In this document: in pieces, positions 8,251 to 17,116 of the stretch
Layout of the letters: every line of letters begins with the position of its first letter
How positions within the stretch are numbered: position 1 is the stretch's first letter
Source of the DNA: Luteimonas fraxinea
GTDB taxonomy: Bacteria > Pseudomonadota > Gammaproteobacteria > Xanthomonadales > Xanthomonadaceae
DNA length: 64,000 bases
Direction: 5' to 3'
Assembly: GCF_021233355.1 (NCBI RefSeq)
Contig: NZ_CP089507.1
Coordinates: 1,178,001 to 1,242,000 of the forward strand
Notes under the pieces: generated by a model
Seen by the model: only the letters and a program-made list of their open reading frames with translations
What the model was told of the DNA's origin: nothing
The model's database searches: none
Translations under genes and position numbers: made by a program

Positions 8251-9576
8251 TCATTGCGCTGGCGGCGGCCCGACATGGAACGGGAAATTCGCGTAGGCGG
8301 CATGGCCCTGGACGTCGCGCACTTCGACGAACAACCGGTAGGCACCCGGCGTCGTAGGCGCGGAGAAACGCAGTGTGCCGCCTGCATGTTCGGCCAGCCG
8401 CAGCGGCATCTCGGGCGGCAAGGTTTCCGGATCGCCACCGATCGACGTCGCCCGACTCTCCTCGCGCACGATCCAGCGGAAGACGAGCGGATCGCCGTCG
8501 GGATCGGTCGCGACCACATGCGCGCGATGTTCGGCATCGGGCACCAGCACCACGCTGTCGGTGGCGACACGCGCATCGATGCGCAGCGGTGAGATCGCCG
8601 GCGCACGGTTCGCCGGCCAGCGCCCGGTCCACAGCTGCTGCATCGCATCGACGCCCGGCGTGGATTCGCCGCCGGACAGGAACAGGCCGTACCAGGTCGG
8701 CGTGCGTTCCTGTTTCTGGCCCCACAGGAACACATAGGACCCGAGCCCCTGCGCGGCATCGGCCTCGATGATGCGCGTGTAGCGATCGACCAGCAGCGCC
8801 GCCTTGCGCGATGCGTCGTCTTCGACCGGTGCGCCCCAGGACGTCAGCGGGCTTTCCCAGTGACCGGTCGGGCCCCATTCGGTGACGACATAAGGCCCGT
8901 CCCAGCGAGCGGCCTCGAGCTTGCGCGGCAGATCAACGATGTCGCCGTAGAGCTGCACGCCGATCAGATCCAGCGACGGCGCGCGCGTGCGTAGCAGGTC
9001 GGCGAGCGCGGGATCGAATCCGGCCAGTGGTGTCATCACCGGATGGTTCGGATCGTCGGCGTGGATCGCGCGTGTGATCGCTTCGACCACGTCCCAGACC
9101 CGCGGATCGCGACCTTCGAGATTCAGTTCGTTGCCGACGACCCACATCAGCACCGCGGGGTGATCCTTGTAGGCGCGCACCTGCTCGAGCAGGCGCGCCT
9201 GCTGCGCCGCGATCGCGGCGGCATCACCGAAGTCGAAACCGTGACGTTCCTTGCCGACATGCAGGCCCATCGCGACCATCAACCCGTTGCGCTGCGCGCG
9301 GTCGAGCATCGTGCGTACCTGCGCCGGATCCTCTGGGGTGTGCCAAGTCCGGAACGAATTCGCGCCGCGTGCGGCCAGCGCTTCCTGGTCGCCGTCCTGC
9401 AGGCCGGCGCCGCGGATGCGGAACGGCGTGCCGTCGACCTGCAGCTGATGGCCGTCCGCCGTCGCGACGATGCGAACCACCGCCGGACCATCAGCCGCGG
9501 CCACGGACACGCCACTCACGCACAGCGCCAGACAGGCGATCGCGCGCAACGCGTGGCAAACGAGCACTCGTTTCAT
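8251..9576 (-). CDS. exported glycoside hydrolase, family-2-type TIM barrel with C-terminal Ig-like domain
   Basis: The 441-residue product begins with a signal peptide. A GH2-like (beta/alpha)8 barrel follows: RIRGAGLQDGD, NSFRTWHT, acid/base E150 in MWVVGNELN, IGVQLYGD, nucleophile E233 in VVTEWGPTG. The C-terminal 110 residues look like an Ig-type beta domain (DPDGDPLVFRWIVREES). The N-terminal GH2 sugar-binding domains are absent, so the protein is short for the family and substrate is uncertain (a beta-glycan is likely). It converges with the dehydrogenase gene, and the two could share a role in extracellular sugar use. Confidence 0.8.
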   Translation of the reverse strand: MKRVLVCHALRAIACLALCVSGVSVAAADGPAVVRIVATADGHQLQVDGTPFRIRGAGLQDGDQEALAARGANSFRTWHTPEDPAQVRTMLDRAQRNGLMVAMGLHVGKERHGFDFGDAAAIAAQQARLLEQVRAYKDHPAVLMWVVGNELNLEGRDPRVWDVVEAITRAIHADDPNHPVMTPLAGFDPALADLLRTRAPSLDLIGVQLYGDIVDLPRKLEAARWDGPYVVTEWGPTGHWESPLTSWGAPVEDDASRKAALLVDRYTRIIEADAAQGLGSYVFLWGQKQERTPTWYGLFLSGGESTPGVDAMQQLWTGRWPANRAPAISPLRIDARVATDSVVLVPDAEHRAHVVATDPDGDPLVFRWIVREESRATSIGGDPETLPPEMPLRLAEHAGGTLRFSAPTTPGAYRLFVEVRDVQGHAAYANFPFHVGPPPAQ

Positions 9577-9724
9577 CGTGGGCTCCAGCGCGAGCAGGCG
9601 CAGTCGCACCACTCTAACGGCGGAACCACGCACGCCCGAGCCGCAACGCAGCATGTGCGCTGTCCGCATTCGAACGCTGCGAAAGCCCCGGATCAGACCG
9701 GAGCGGGGTCACCCGGCACAGGCC

Positions 9725-10900
9725 TCAGACCTTCGGCAGCGACACCGACACCCGCGTGCCTTCGCCGAGTGCGGACTGCACGTCGATACGCGTGCCCAGC
9801 ACGTCGGCGGCCTGACGGACGATCCACAGGCCGATGCCGAGACCTTCGGACGCGGCGTCGGCCTGACGGAATGCGGTGAAGTAATCCTCGACGCGGGTGG
9901 CGTCCATGCCGATGCCGGTGTCGGCGACGACGATCTCGATCGTCTCTTCGCCGGCGCTGCAGTCGACGCTGACGCGGCCACCGTCGGACGTGTACTTGAT
10001 CGCGTTCGAAACGAGGTTGCCGAGCAGCGTTTCGAGCAGACCGGCATTGGTACTGGCGATGCACGGCGACGGATCGATGACGAGTTCGATGCGCTTGCGG
10101 CGCGCGGCGCGTGTCCACACGCGGCCCACTTCGCCCAGCACCGGCGCCAGATCGGTCGGACGCAGCTCAGGTGCCGCAGCGCCGCCCTTGCCGGTGGCGC
10201 CGGCGATCATGTCGCCGAACTTCTGGTTGATGTAGCCAAGATCCTGCTCGGCGCTTTCCAGGCGCGCGTCGCGTTCCTCGCCACCGGCGGCGCGTGCTTT
10301 CGTCAGCGCGTAAAGCGCGGCGCGCAGCGGGCCTTTGAGGTCGTGGCCGGCGGTCGCGAGTACGCGTGCACGGTGCTGGTTCAGCGCCTGCGCCTCGATC
10401 AGCATGCGCCGCAGTTCGAGCTGCGCCATGACCTGCCGCGCCAGCGCCTGCAGGGTGTCGACCTGCACGGCCGTGAGTTCGCGCGGCACGGTGTCGAGCA
10501 CGCAGACGGTGCCGAGTGGCAGACCGTCGGGCGTCTTCAGCAGCGCGCCGGCGTAGAACCGCAGGCCGGGATCGCCGGTCACCAGCGGATTGCTGGAGAA
10601 GCGCGCATCGGCGGTCGTATTGGGGACTTCGAGAAAGTCGTGTTCGAGGATCGCGTGCGCGCAGATCGACGTGTCGAGCGGCGTCTCGCGCACGCCCAGG
10701 CCGATCTCGGACTTGAACCACTGGCGGTCGGCATCGATCAGGTTGACCACCGAGATCGGCGTGCCACAGACGGCCGCGGCGATCCGGGTGATGTCGTCGA
10801 ACACCGTCTCGGCCGGCGTATCGAGAATCCCGTAGCTGCGCAACGCGGACAGGCGCCGGGACTCGGCGTGGGCGGGCAACTTGGCGGCGGCCTGATGCAT
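9725..10900 (-). CDS. GAF-domain sensor histidine kinase
   Basis: The 391-residue cytoplasmic kinase has a GAF domain (about 15-165, typical motifs LDTSICAHAIL and GTVCVLDTVPRELT), a dimerisation/phosphoacceptor segment with H186 in ATAGHDLKGPL, and a complete HATPase domain (N-box LLGNLVSNAIKYT, G1 DTGIGM, G2 GLGIGLWIV). There are no membrane helices. The start at 10900 follows a GGAG site; residues encoded further upstream are not domain-like. No receiver gene is adjacent. It is the intact relative of the degenerate protein encoded at 12,665-13,924. Confidence 0.9.
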   Translation of the reverse strand: MHQAAAKLPAHAESRRLSALRSYGILDTPAETVFDDITRIAAAVCGTPISVVNLIDADRQWFKSEIGLGVRETPLDTSICAHAILEHDFLEVPNTTADARFSSNPLVTGDPGLRFYAGALLKTPDGLPLGTVCVLDTVPRELTAVQVDTLQALARQVMAQLELRRMLIEAQALNQHRARVLATAGHDLKGPLRAALYALTKARAAGGEERDARLESAEQDLGYINQKFGDMIAGATGKGGAAAPELRPTDLAPVLGEVGRVWTRAARRKRIELVIDPSPCIASTNAGLLETLLGNLVSNAIKYTSDGGRVSVDCSAGEETIEIVVADTGIGMDATRVEDYFTAFRQADAASEGLGIGLWIVRQAADVLGTRIDVQSALGEGTRVSVSLPKV

Positions 10901-11105
10901 GGTACACTCCGAAGGGGTGGCGGATTCTGCCACGTCCGGCCGGAGCGGCATGTGGTGTCGATGCGTCGCTGGGCGGGCTGCGGCGGGGCATGACGCCATC
11001 ACCACCATGGCCCGCTAGGATCGCGAATCGCCGCTGCTCCGGAGTCCGCATGCCCGTCTGCCGTTCCGTGACCCGCGCCGCGCATCCACTTCAGGCGGCC
11101 GGTCG

Positions 11106-11465
11106 ATGAGCCCCCTCCTCGCCACCTGCCATTGCGGCGCGATCGAAATCGCCGTCGATGCCGCCCCCGTCGAGGTCACCGAGTGCAACTGCTCGCTGTG
11201 CCGCCGCTACGGCGTGGTGTGGGCCTACTTCGAAGCCGAACAACTCGGCCTGCCCGACGCGTCGCTGACCGTGACGTATGCCTGGAACGGGCGCCACGTC
11301 GACTTCCACCGCTGCCGGACCTGCGGCTGCGTGACCCACTGGATGCCGCGCGACGCCAGCAGAACCCGGCGAGGGCTCAACGCGCGCCTGTTGCCGCCCG
11401 ATGTGATGGCCGCCGCGCGCCTGCGGCACAAGGACGGTGCCGGCAGCGGCGAGTACCTCGATTGA
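11106..11465 (+). CDS. GFA-family (Gfa/CENP-V) zinc protein
   Basis: The 119-residue product carries the Gfa zinc motifs: CHCGAIE at the start, CNCSLCRRYG around residues 27-35 and CRTCGC later. This family includes the glutathione-dependent formaldehyde-activating enzyme, but most members have unknown substrates. It is slightly short for the family, which usually runs to 130-190 residues. It stands alone between the GAF kinase (divergent) and a GAF protein. Confidence 0.85.
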   Translation: MSPLLATCHCGAIEIAVDAAPVEVTECNCSLCRRYGVVWAYFEAEQLGLPDASLTVTYAWNGRHVDFHRCRTCGCVTHWMPRDASRTRRGLNARLLPPDVMAAARLRHKDGAGSGEYLD

Positions 11466-11574
11466 TCACGGGCGCACACGCCATGGTGCGGCGACTGAGC
11501 GGCAGCTGTCGGGCGCGGCACACCCTCCGCACGGACGCGCCGCGGAAGGCCGCGTGCCGCGCTACGCTACGCGC

Positions 11575-12312
11575 ATGACGCAGACCACCCTCGATCAACT
11601 CAACGGCCTCGTGGCCGAGGGCCGGCTGCGCAGCGCGCTCGAGACGCTCAACCTGCTCTCGGGTTGCCGGTTCACCGCGTTTTTCCGCTTCAGCGATGCG
11701 GATCTGCGCAACCTCGTTCTCATCGACCGGCAGGATCCCTACGCCCCGACGATGCAGGCGGCCCCGATCGATCAGACCTACTGCGTGTTCGTGCAGCAGT
11801 CGCGCGATGCCTTCCTGGTCACCGACGCCTCGGGTGATCTGCGCCTGGAGGGTCATCCCAAGCGTCCCGTGGTCCGCACCTATGTCGGTTTTCCGGTGGC
11901 GTCGGGAGATGCGGTGTTCGGCACCGTCTGCCATTTCGATTACGACGTGGTCGACGTCGCACCCGACGTCGTGGCACTGACGCGCTCGTTCGCCGCGTCA
12001 TTCGAACCGCACGGCGCGCTGGCCGGCCTGCAGCGTCTGCTGGATCGCCGGCTCGAATCGCTGCGGCTGATGAGCCACGAGATCCTGCTGGCGTCGACCA
12101 GCCGCGGCGAGGCGCTGGAAGCCTTCGAGGAATACGCGCAGCCGCTGCGCCAGGAAGCCGACCGGCTGCTGGACCGCGGCGCCGCCGCTGCCTTCCATGC
12201 CGATGTCGATGCGCTGGCCACGCGCTTCCTGTCGCTCGCGGAAACGGCCGTCGTGCCGCCGCTCGTGCTGCCGTTGACCGGCAACGCTGCGGATCTGCAG
12301 CCCGCAGTCTGA
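11575..12312 (+). CDS. stand-alone GAF-domain protein
   Basis: The 245-residue protein has a GAF-like domain in residues 10-145 (RFTAFFRFSDADL, DQTYCVFVQQSRDAFLVTDA, YVGFPVASGDAVFGTVCHFD), then a helical tail of about 100 residues with heptad-like Leu/Arg/Glu spacing. There is no kinase, GGDEF or HTH output domain. It probably senses a small molecule or redox state and acts through a partner. The small protein at 12,406 and the degenerate kinase at 12,665 follow on the same strand, suggesting co-function. Confidence 0.75.
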   Translation: MTQTTLDQLNGLVAEGRLRSALETLNLLSGCRFTAFFRFSDADLRNLVLIDRQDPYAPTMQAAPIDQTYCVFVQQSRDAFLVTDASGDLRLEGHPKRPVVRTYVGFPVASGDAVFGTVCHFDYDVVDVAPDVVALTRSFAASFEPHGALAGLQRLLDRRLESLRLMSHEILLASTSRGEALEAFEEYAQPLRQEADRLLDRGAAAAFHADVDALATRFLSLAETAVVPPLVLPLTGNAADLQPAV

Positions 12313-12405
12313 GCTGGATTGCGCGTTCGCACTGCAACGCGATCTGGATGTGAGGACTCCCGCAACGGTCAGCTGCTAGGTTCCCCCATCGACCGGGAGA
12401 ACACC

Positions 12406-12645
12406 TTGACCACTCGCGACACCGCCAATGCGGTGCTGGAAGACCTGGACGGCGAGCTGGTCCGCATGTCCGGAAATGGCGCGACACAGCTGTCGCGCCT
12501 GGCAGCCTTCGCGAATGTGGCCGACGCGCTGCAGTTCATGATCGTGCCGCTGGACCGGCCCTGGTTCCTCGACAGCCTGCAGATCCTCGTCGACCGTCAC
12601 CATCTGCCGGTGTCGACCCTGGACGACATGCGCGCCGCCCATTGA
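12406..12645 (+). CDS. small helical protein, paralogue of the 17,866-18,099 product
   Basis: The start is a TTG preceded by GGGAGA with good spacing; upstream in-frame codons give unrelated sequence. The 79-residue product aligns along its full length with the 77-residue protein at 17,866: LEDLDGELVRM versus LQDLDVSLHHY, LAAFANVADALQ versus IAALANMAVRLR, and LQILVDRHHLPVSTLDD versus LHALATKHGVPDECVLP. Predicted all-helical and cytoplasmic. No family is recognised. It lies between the GAF protein and the degenerate kinase. Confidence 0.7.
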   Translation: MTTRDTANAVLEDLDGELVRMSGNGATQLSRLAAFANVADALQFMIVPLDRPWFLDSLQILVDRHHLPVSTLDDMRAAH

Positions 12646-12664
12646 TCGACGACTGGCACAGCGC

Positions 12665-13924
12665 ATGCGCCTTCACATAGGATTCACGCCAGAGGACGAG
12701 TTGCCCGGGGAGGGCGTCGTGACCACCGGCGATCGTTTCTTCAGCCAGTCCGGCAATCTGGCCGACCTCGCGGTCGCGTCCGTGACCAATACCGCGTTGC
12801 GCCACGCCTTCGACGATCTGCTCGACGGCCTGAAGCGCAGCCTCGATGTGGCCTACGCGCAGCTGACGTTCGACCCGCAGGTCTCGGCGTGGTTCGCGCG
12901 CGAGCGTGCGCCCGACGCCCCGCCCGAGACGGCGCCCGCCAACGACGATGGTCCCGATCTCACCGTCGTCTGCCGACAGGTCATCGCGCACAGCACACCG
13001 ATCGAAGTCACCGATCTCGCGCGCCACCCGGTCTTCGCCGACGAACCGTTCGTGACCGAGGCCGGCTACCGTTTCTACAGCGGTCTGCCACTGCTGTCGG
13101 ATTCCGGCCGCGCACTCGGCGCGCTGTGCGTGCTCGACACCCGCCCGCGCGTGCTCACCGATACCGAGCGCGCATCCCTGCATGGCGCCGTGCGCCAGGC
13201 CAGCATCCAGCTCGAACTGCGACGTGCGCTGGAAAGCGCGCGCCGCGCCAACCGCTATCGCTCGCGCCTCAACGTTCTCGCCACGCGCGGCTTCCGCGGG
13301 CCGCTGACCACGATCACCACCGTGCTCGGCGAGCTGGCGAGCTTCACGCACTCCGACGATGAGAAGGAGTTGCTGGCATTGGCGCTCGATGCGGCGCGCA
13401 CGCTGGAGACCGATTTCCGCCAGGTCGCCGACGCCACTGCAGAAGAAGCCGACCAGGACCTGCAGCCCAGCGCGCAGGTGCCGTTGTCGGGCGTGTTCAA
13501 CGACCTCGCGCATTCGATGTCGCTGCCGATGCGCGTACACGGCACGCGGCTCGAAGTCGAAGCGACCGATGTCGTGCTGCGCACCAACGCGCCGCTGTTG
13601 CTGCGCGCCCTGTGCAGCCTCGTGCGCGTGGCACTGGAGCGACGCGCGACCCTCGTCTGCGTGCAGTGCACGCACGATGCCGATGGTCTGCAACTGTCGG
13701 TGCGCGCACGCGGCGGCGGCGATCGCAGCGGCATGAACGACCGTGATGCGCGCGGCGTCGCCGAGGATCTCGCCGGCCTCAATCCCAACGGCTCGCTCGG
13801 GCTCGGCACCAGCATCGCCAAGCGCAGCTGCGACGTGCTGGGCTATCAACTCCTGGTGGAAACCGCGCTCGACATCGGCAGCGACTACCTCATCCGGATC
13901 CCGGCCGCGCAGATCGTCCGCTGA
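12665..13924 (+). CDS. GAF protein with degenerate histidine-kinase core (pseudokinase)
   Basis: The 419-residue protein parallels the kinase at 9,725-10,900: a GAF domain (about 35-185, ending GALCVLDTRPRVLTDTE), then the linker LELRRALESARRANRYRSRL and a kinase-like half. The phosphoacceptor segment reads LATRGFRGPL (residues 205-214) where the paralogue has LATAGHDLKGPL, so the histidine is gone. The N-box has lost its asparagines (LCSLVRVALERR), and only a G2-like GLGTSIAKRSCDVLG remains. Catalysis is unlikely; a regulatory or binding role is inferred. The reading frame is intact, which argues against a pseudogene. Confidence 0.75.
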   Translation: MRLHIGFTPEDELPGEGVVTTGDRFFSQSGNLADLAVASVTNTALRHAFDDLLDGLKRSLDVAYAQLTFDPQVSAWFARERAPDAPPETAPANDDGPDLTVVCRQVIAHSTPIEVTDLARHPVFADEPFVTEAGYRFYSGLPLLSDSGRALGALCVLDTRPRVLTDTERASLHGAVRQASIQLELRRALESARRANRYRSRLNVLATRGFRGPLTTITTVLGELASFTHSDDEKELLALALDAARTLETDFRQVADATAEEADQDLQPSAQVPLSGVFNDLAHSMSLPMRVHGTRLEVEATDVVLRTNAPLLLRALCSLVRVALERRATLVCVQCTHDADGLQLSVRARGGGDRSGMNDRDARGVAEDLAGLNPNGSLGLGTSIAKRSCDVLGYQLLVETALDIGSDYLIRIPAAQIVR

Positions 13925-13933
13925 CGGGACGCG

Positions 13934-14290
13934 TCAGTCCGCTCGCCGCATCACGCCAGGTCCGCGCGGCAGATGCGCCGGCACCTTCGCTTCGAGCAGG
14001 CGCACCAGCGCCGGCTCCATGAAATCGAAATCGTCCGGAATCTCCAGACAGATCACCCGCGCATGCCGCAGATGCGGCCGGAACCGTTCGCTCAAACGCG
14101 CGCGATGCACGCGTTCCATGACGAAGATCGTGTCGGCCCATGCCAGCAGTTCCGGCGTCACCGGCACTTCGGCGTCCGGGCTCAGACCGGCCGATGCGGT
14201 CTCGACACCGGGCCAGTCCGCGAACAGCTGTTCGGCGGTCGGGCTGCGCAGCCGGTTGCGGCTGCAGACGAACAGGATGTGTCGGGTCAA
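13934..14290 (-). CDS. low-molecular-weight protein-tyrosine-phosphatase-like protein
   Basis: The 118-residue product starts ILFVCSRNRLRSPTAEQLF, a CX5R loop of the LMW phosphatase type followed by RSPTAE, and carries FVMERVHRARLSERF, as in short protein-tyrosine-phosphatase relatives. The C-terminal acid loop is PDDFDFMEP. The start is a TTG that overlaps the deacetylase stop (TTGA), so translation is probably coupled. Activity on proteins is not certain, since the family also contains arsenate-reductase-like and inactive members. Confidence 0.75.
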   Translation of the reverse strand: MTRHILFVCSRNRLRSPTAEQLFADWPGVETASAGLSPDAEVPVTPELLAWADTIFVMERVHRARLSERFRPHLRHARVICLEIPDDFDFMEPALVRLLEAKVPAHLPRGPGVMRRAD

Positions 14291-15126
14291 GGTGCGTCCA
14301 ATGCGCGGTGGGGTTGTGCGCCTGCCGCCGCCTGCCGGTCGCGCACCCACGTCATGATCTCGCGGAAGGTCGCGGTCCAGAAGCGGTCGCGGTGCGCGGC
14401 GAGGTGATCGAGCAGTTGCGCATGCGCTTCGCTCGACACCGCAAGGTGCTCGGCGCCGATGCCGTGGAAAGTGAGGTTCACCATCGTGCCGCGGCGCGCG
14501 GCGTCTTCGACCAGCGCGACCAGTGCATCGCCGTCGAGACCGACCGGCGCCTCCACCGGCACTGCATGCGCGTCGAGGGTGTGCATGTCGGGCACCACGG
14601 CGCCGCCCATCACCTTGATGCCCACGAAGTCCGCCGCGAGTCCCGCGACGTAATCGCCATCGTGCGCCTGCGTGTCGCCGCAGGGCACGGTGAAGGTCCG
14701 CGATGTGGCGCCGTCGATCGCCTGCAGCATCGTCGATGCCAGCCGCACTTGTTCCTGCATCTGCGCGACGGTCATCGCATCGAGATCATGCTGCGGAGTG
14801 ACCCACGTGCGTTCCGGCTTCGAAGCCGCGCACTGGTGGAACAGGCTGTGGTTGCCGAGCTCGTGCCCGCTCCGCGCCGCCGCGCGCCAGTCGTCCATAC
14901 GCGTGCGCACCGTGTCGGACGACATCGTGAGATAGAAGCTGCCTTTCAATCCACGGCGATCGAGCGCGGGAATCGCCATGTCGAGTTGCGAGTCGAGCGC
15001 GTCGTCGTAGGCGAGGCTCACTGCGGCCCGCTGGCCATCGGGCCATGCGAACGCAGCCGGTTCCGCGGCCATGATCGGGCACGACCCCATCGCCAACAGC
15101 AGCAGCGCCGCTGGACCGCGTGTCAC
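14287..15126 (-). CDS. exported polysaccharide deacetylase (NodB fold)
   Basis: After a signal peptide (cleavage near IMAAEP), the 279-residue protein shows NodB motifs: LAYDDALDSQL (catalytic Asp and metal-binding Asp), HELGNHSLFH (the two metal His), a TVPCGDT segment in place of the usual R-x-P-x-G, and TFHGIG near the end. It should remove acetyl groups from an extracellular polysaccharide. The GTG start overlaps the upstream gene's stop (GTGA) and its own stop overlaps the phosphatase start, so three genes are translationally coupled. Confidence 0.85.
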   Translation of the reverse strand: MTRGPAALLLLAMGSCPIMAAEPAAFAWPDGQRAAVSLAYDDALDSQLDMAIPALDRRGLKGSFYLTMSSDTVRTRMDDWRAAARSGHELGNHSLFHQCAASKPERTWVTPQHDLDAMTVAQMQEQVRLASTMLQAIDGATSRTFTVPCGDTQAHDGDYVAGLAADFVGIKVMGGAVVPDMHTLDAHAVPVEAPVGLDGDALVALVEDAARRGTMVNLTFHGIGAEHLAVSSEAHAQLLDHLAAHRDRFWTATFREIMTWVRDRQAAAGAQPHRALDAP

Positions 15127-15848
15127 GGCGCCGGTTCCGCGCGCACGAAGTTCGTCACGTAGACGGGCGATCCGTCCTTGAGCGTCATGCCCATCCGCTC
15201 ATCGACGAAACCATTGCGGAACCATGGCTGGGAAAACATCTCGACCAGCAGACGCTGCCAGTTCGCGTGCGCGTCTTCCGTGCCGAGGCCCGGCCGCGCC
15301 ACAACGACGATCTCGCAGACGCGCGCACTGCAGCGTGGCGGCTTCACTTCCAGACCGTGATAGCCACCGCCGTGTGTGCGCAGAAAAGCAGCCAGTTGCG
15401 CTTCGGCGGCGTCGGACCAGTCCGGATCGCGGCCTTCGTTGTCCAGTAGCGTGTACAGATCATCCACGTCGCTGCTGCGCAGTCGCATGTCGGCGATGAC
15501 CTCCTCGGCGCGGCGCAGGTTGGCGTCCGACATCGGCATCGGGCCGGCGCCTGACGATCGCGGCGCGGTCTGGGCGCGTGTATCGCCGGTCGAAGCTCCG
15601 GTTTCGTCCGCCGATGTCGCAACGGCGCTCGCTGGAGACGCCGTCACTAGTGGATTGCTCGCGTCACGTGGCACATCCACAGGGCTGTCCGACACAACCG
15701 AGGGATGCCTCGCGCTGTCGAACGACGACGTGACTGCTGGTTCGAGGCGCTCGATGTCCGCATCCGGCGTCCGCATCACGGCGTAACACAGCAGCGCGCC
15801 TGCAAACGCGGAGAGCGCGCAGCACAGCAGCACATGGATCGGCTTCAT
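15123..15848 (-). CDS. membrane-anchored periplasmic hypothetical protein
   Basis: The 241-residue product has one N-terminal membrane segment (VLLCCALSAFAGALLCYAV), a Ser/Pro/Thr-rich linker to about residue 115, and a C-terminal domain with a Cys pair (PPRCSARVCEIVVV) likely to form a disulphide. No known family. The start at 15848 places the signal anchor at the N-terminus; a longer frame to 16112 is open but Arg-rich. It is the first gene of the coupled deacetylase operon and may assist the deacetylase at the membrane. Confidence 0.65.
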   Translation of the reverse strand: MKPIHVLLCCALSAFAGALLCYAVMRTPDADIERLEPAVTSSFDSARHPSVVSDSPVDVPRDASNPLVTASPASAVATSADETGASTGDTRAQTAPRSSGAGPMPMSDANLRRAEEVIADMRLRSSDVDDLYTLLDNEGRDPDWSDAAEAQLAAFLRTHGGGYHGLEVKPPRCSARVCEIVVVARPGLGTEDAHANWQRLLVEMFSQPWFRNGFVDERMGMTLKDGSPVYVTNFVRAEPAP

Positions 15849-16003
15849 CCGGAGCGCCCTGCGGGACGTGTCCACGCAGCGTAGCCCTGTCGCGCGCGCC
15901 CTGCATGCTCCACAGGCTTCACTCACTCCGGGCTCACGGCGGAATCGCTGTCCGCTCACGGCGACACGCAGAGGATCAGGCCCCCACTTCACGGATGCCT
16001 CCC

Positions 16004-17029
16004 ATGCGCGACACCGGCAAGCCCAACCCGATCGTCGACACGATCTCGAACGTGGTCGGTGCAATCCGCGCGGACGACGACATGCACGAGCTCGCCAAAG
16101 CCCACGACGCACTGGCGCCGAAAGCGATCGAAAAGCTCAGCGCCGCCGAGGCGCGCCGGCAGCCGACCATTGCAGATGCCGTCGCGAGCGTGCTGCGGGC
16201 GCAGGGCCGCGACACGACGCCCGAATCGCTGGTGCCCGGCGTGACCCGCGAAGACATCGCGATTCCGACCGCGAACGGCGCGTTGCACGCGTTCGTATAC
16301 CGGCCCGACGGCGCACGGAACGCACGGGTGATCGTCTACTTCCACGGCGGCGGCTGGGTCATCGCCGATGCCGAGGTCTACGACGCCGGTGCGCGCGGTC
16401 TCGCGAAGCAAGCGAACGCGATCGTCGTCTCGGTGGACTATCGGCAGGCGCCCGAGCATCGCTTTCCTGCCGCTTGGGACGATGCGATTTCCAGCTACCA
16501 GTGGGTGGCAGCGCATGCGGCCGAATTGGGTGGCGATCCGACACGCCTCGCGCTCGCTGGCGAAAGTGCAGGCGGCAATCTTGCCGTCGCCACCGCGGTG
16601 GCTGCGCGCGACACCGGCGTCATCCAGCCGCGCCACGTGCTGGCCGTCTACCCCGTTGCGCAGACCGGCAGCCTGCACACCGAGTCCTACATCGAGAACG
16701 CGATCGCAAAACCCTTGAACAAGGCGATGATCGAGTGGTTCGTGTCGCATCTGATCAACAGCGACGAAGACAAGCAGGACCCGCGCCTCGACCTCGTGCA
16801 CGCGGATCTGTCCGGCCTGCCGCCGGTGACGATCATCAACGCGACGCTCGATCCGCTGCGCAGCGATGGCGGCATTCTCGAAAAGGCGCTGACGCAGGCG
16901 GGCGTGCCGGTCGAGCGCAGGATCTACACCGGCGTTGCGCACGAATTCTTCGGTGCGGCCGCGGTCGTCGAGAAGGCGGCTGAAGCACAGGCCTATGCCG
17001 GCGAGCGACTGCGCGCGTCGTTCGTCTGA
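16004..17029 (+). CDS. alpha/beta hydrolase, hormone-sensitive-lipase (type IV esterase) family
   Basis: The 341-residue enzyme carries the HSL-family signatures: VIVYFHGGGWVIADAEVYD (oxyanion HGGGW), VVSVDYRQAPEHRFPAAWDD, nucleophile Ser in ALAGESAGGNLA, the acid in NATLDPLRSDG and the base in GVAHEFFG. It should hydrolyse short-chain carboxylic esters. No signal peptide is seen. The ATG at 16004 was chosen; ATG at 15995 would add three residues. Confidence 0.9.
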   Translation: MRDTGKPNPIVDTISNVVGAIRADDDMHELAKAHDALAPKAIEKLSAAEARRQPTIADAVASVLRAQGRDTTPESLVPGVTREDIAIPTANGALHAFVYRPDGARNARVIVYFHGGGWVIADAEVYDAGARGLAKQANAIVVSVDYRQAPEHRFPAAWDDAISSYQWVAAHAAELGGDPTRLALAGESAGGNLAVATAVAARDTGVIQPRHVLAVYPVAQTGSLHTESYIENAIAKPLNKAMIEWFVSHLINSDEDKQDPRLDLVHADLSGLPPVTIINATLDPLRSDGGILEKALTQAGVPVERRIYTGVAHEFFGAAAVVEKAAEAQAYAGERLRASFV

Positions 17030-17053
17030 CGCATCGTTCTCGGATGGAACACG

Positions 17054-17080
17054 CGGGCTGGCTCCCACAGCGCCAGCCCG
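17054..17080. terminator. 9-bp GC-rich hairpin between convergent genes
   Basis: CGGGCTGGC and GCCAGCCCG form a perfect stem with a 9-nt loop, 24 bp after the esterase stop and before the converging alaE-like stop. It is followed by TTCT on the plus strand, a weak U-tract. Confidence 0.5.
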
Positions 17081-17116
17081 TTCTGCGTGCGGGATTCGAT
17101 CAACGCGTCGCAGCAG

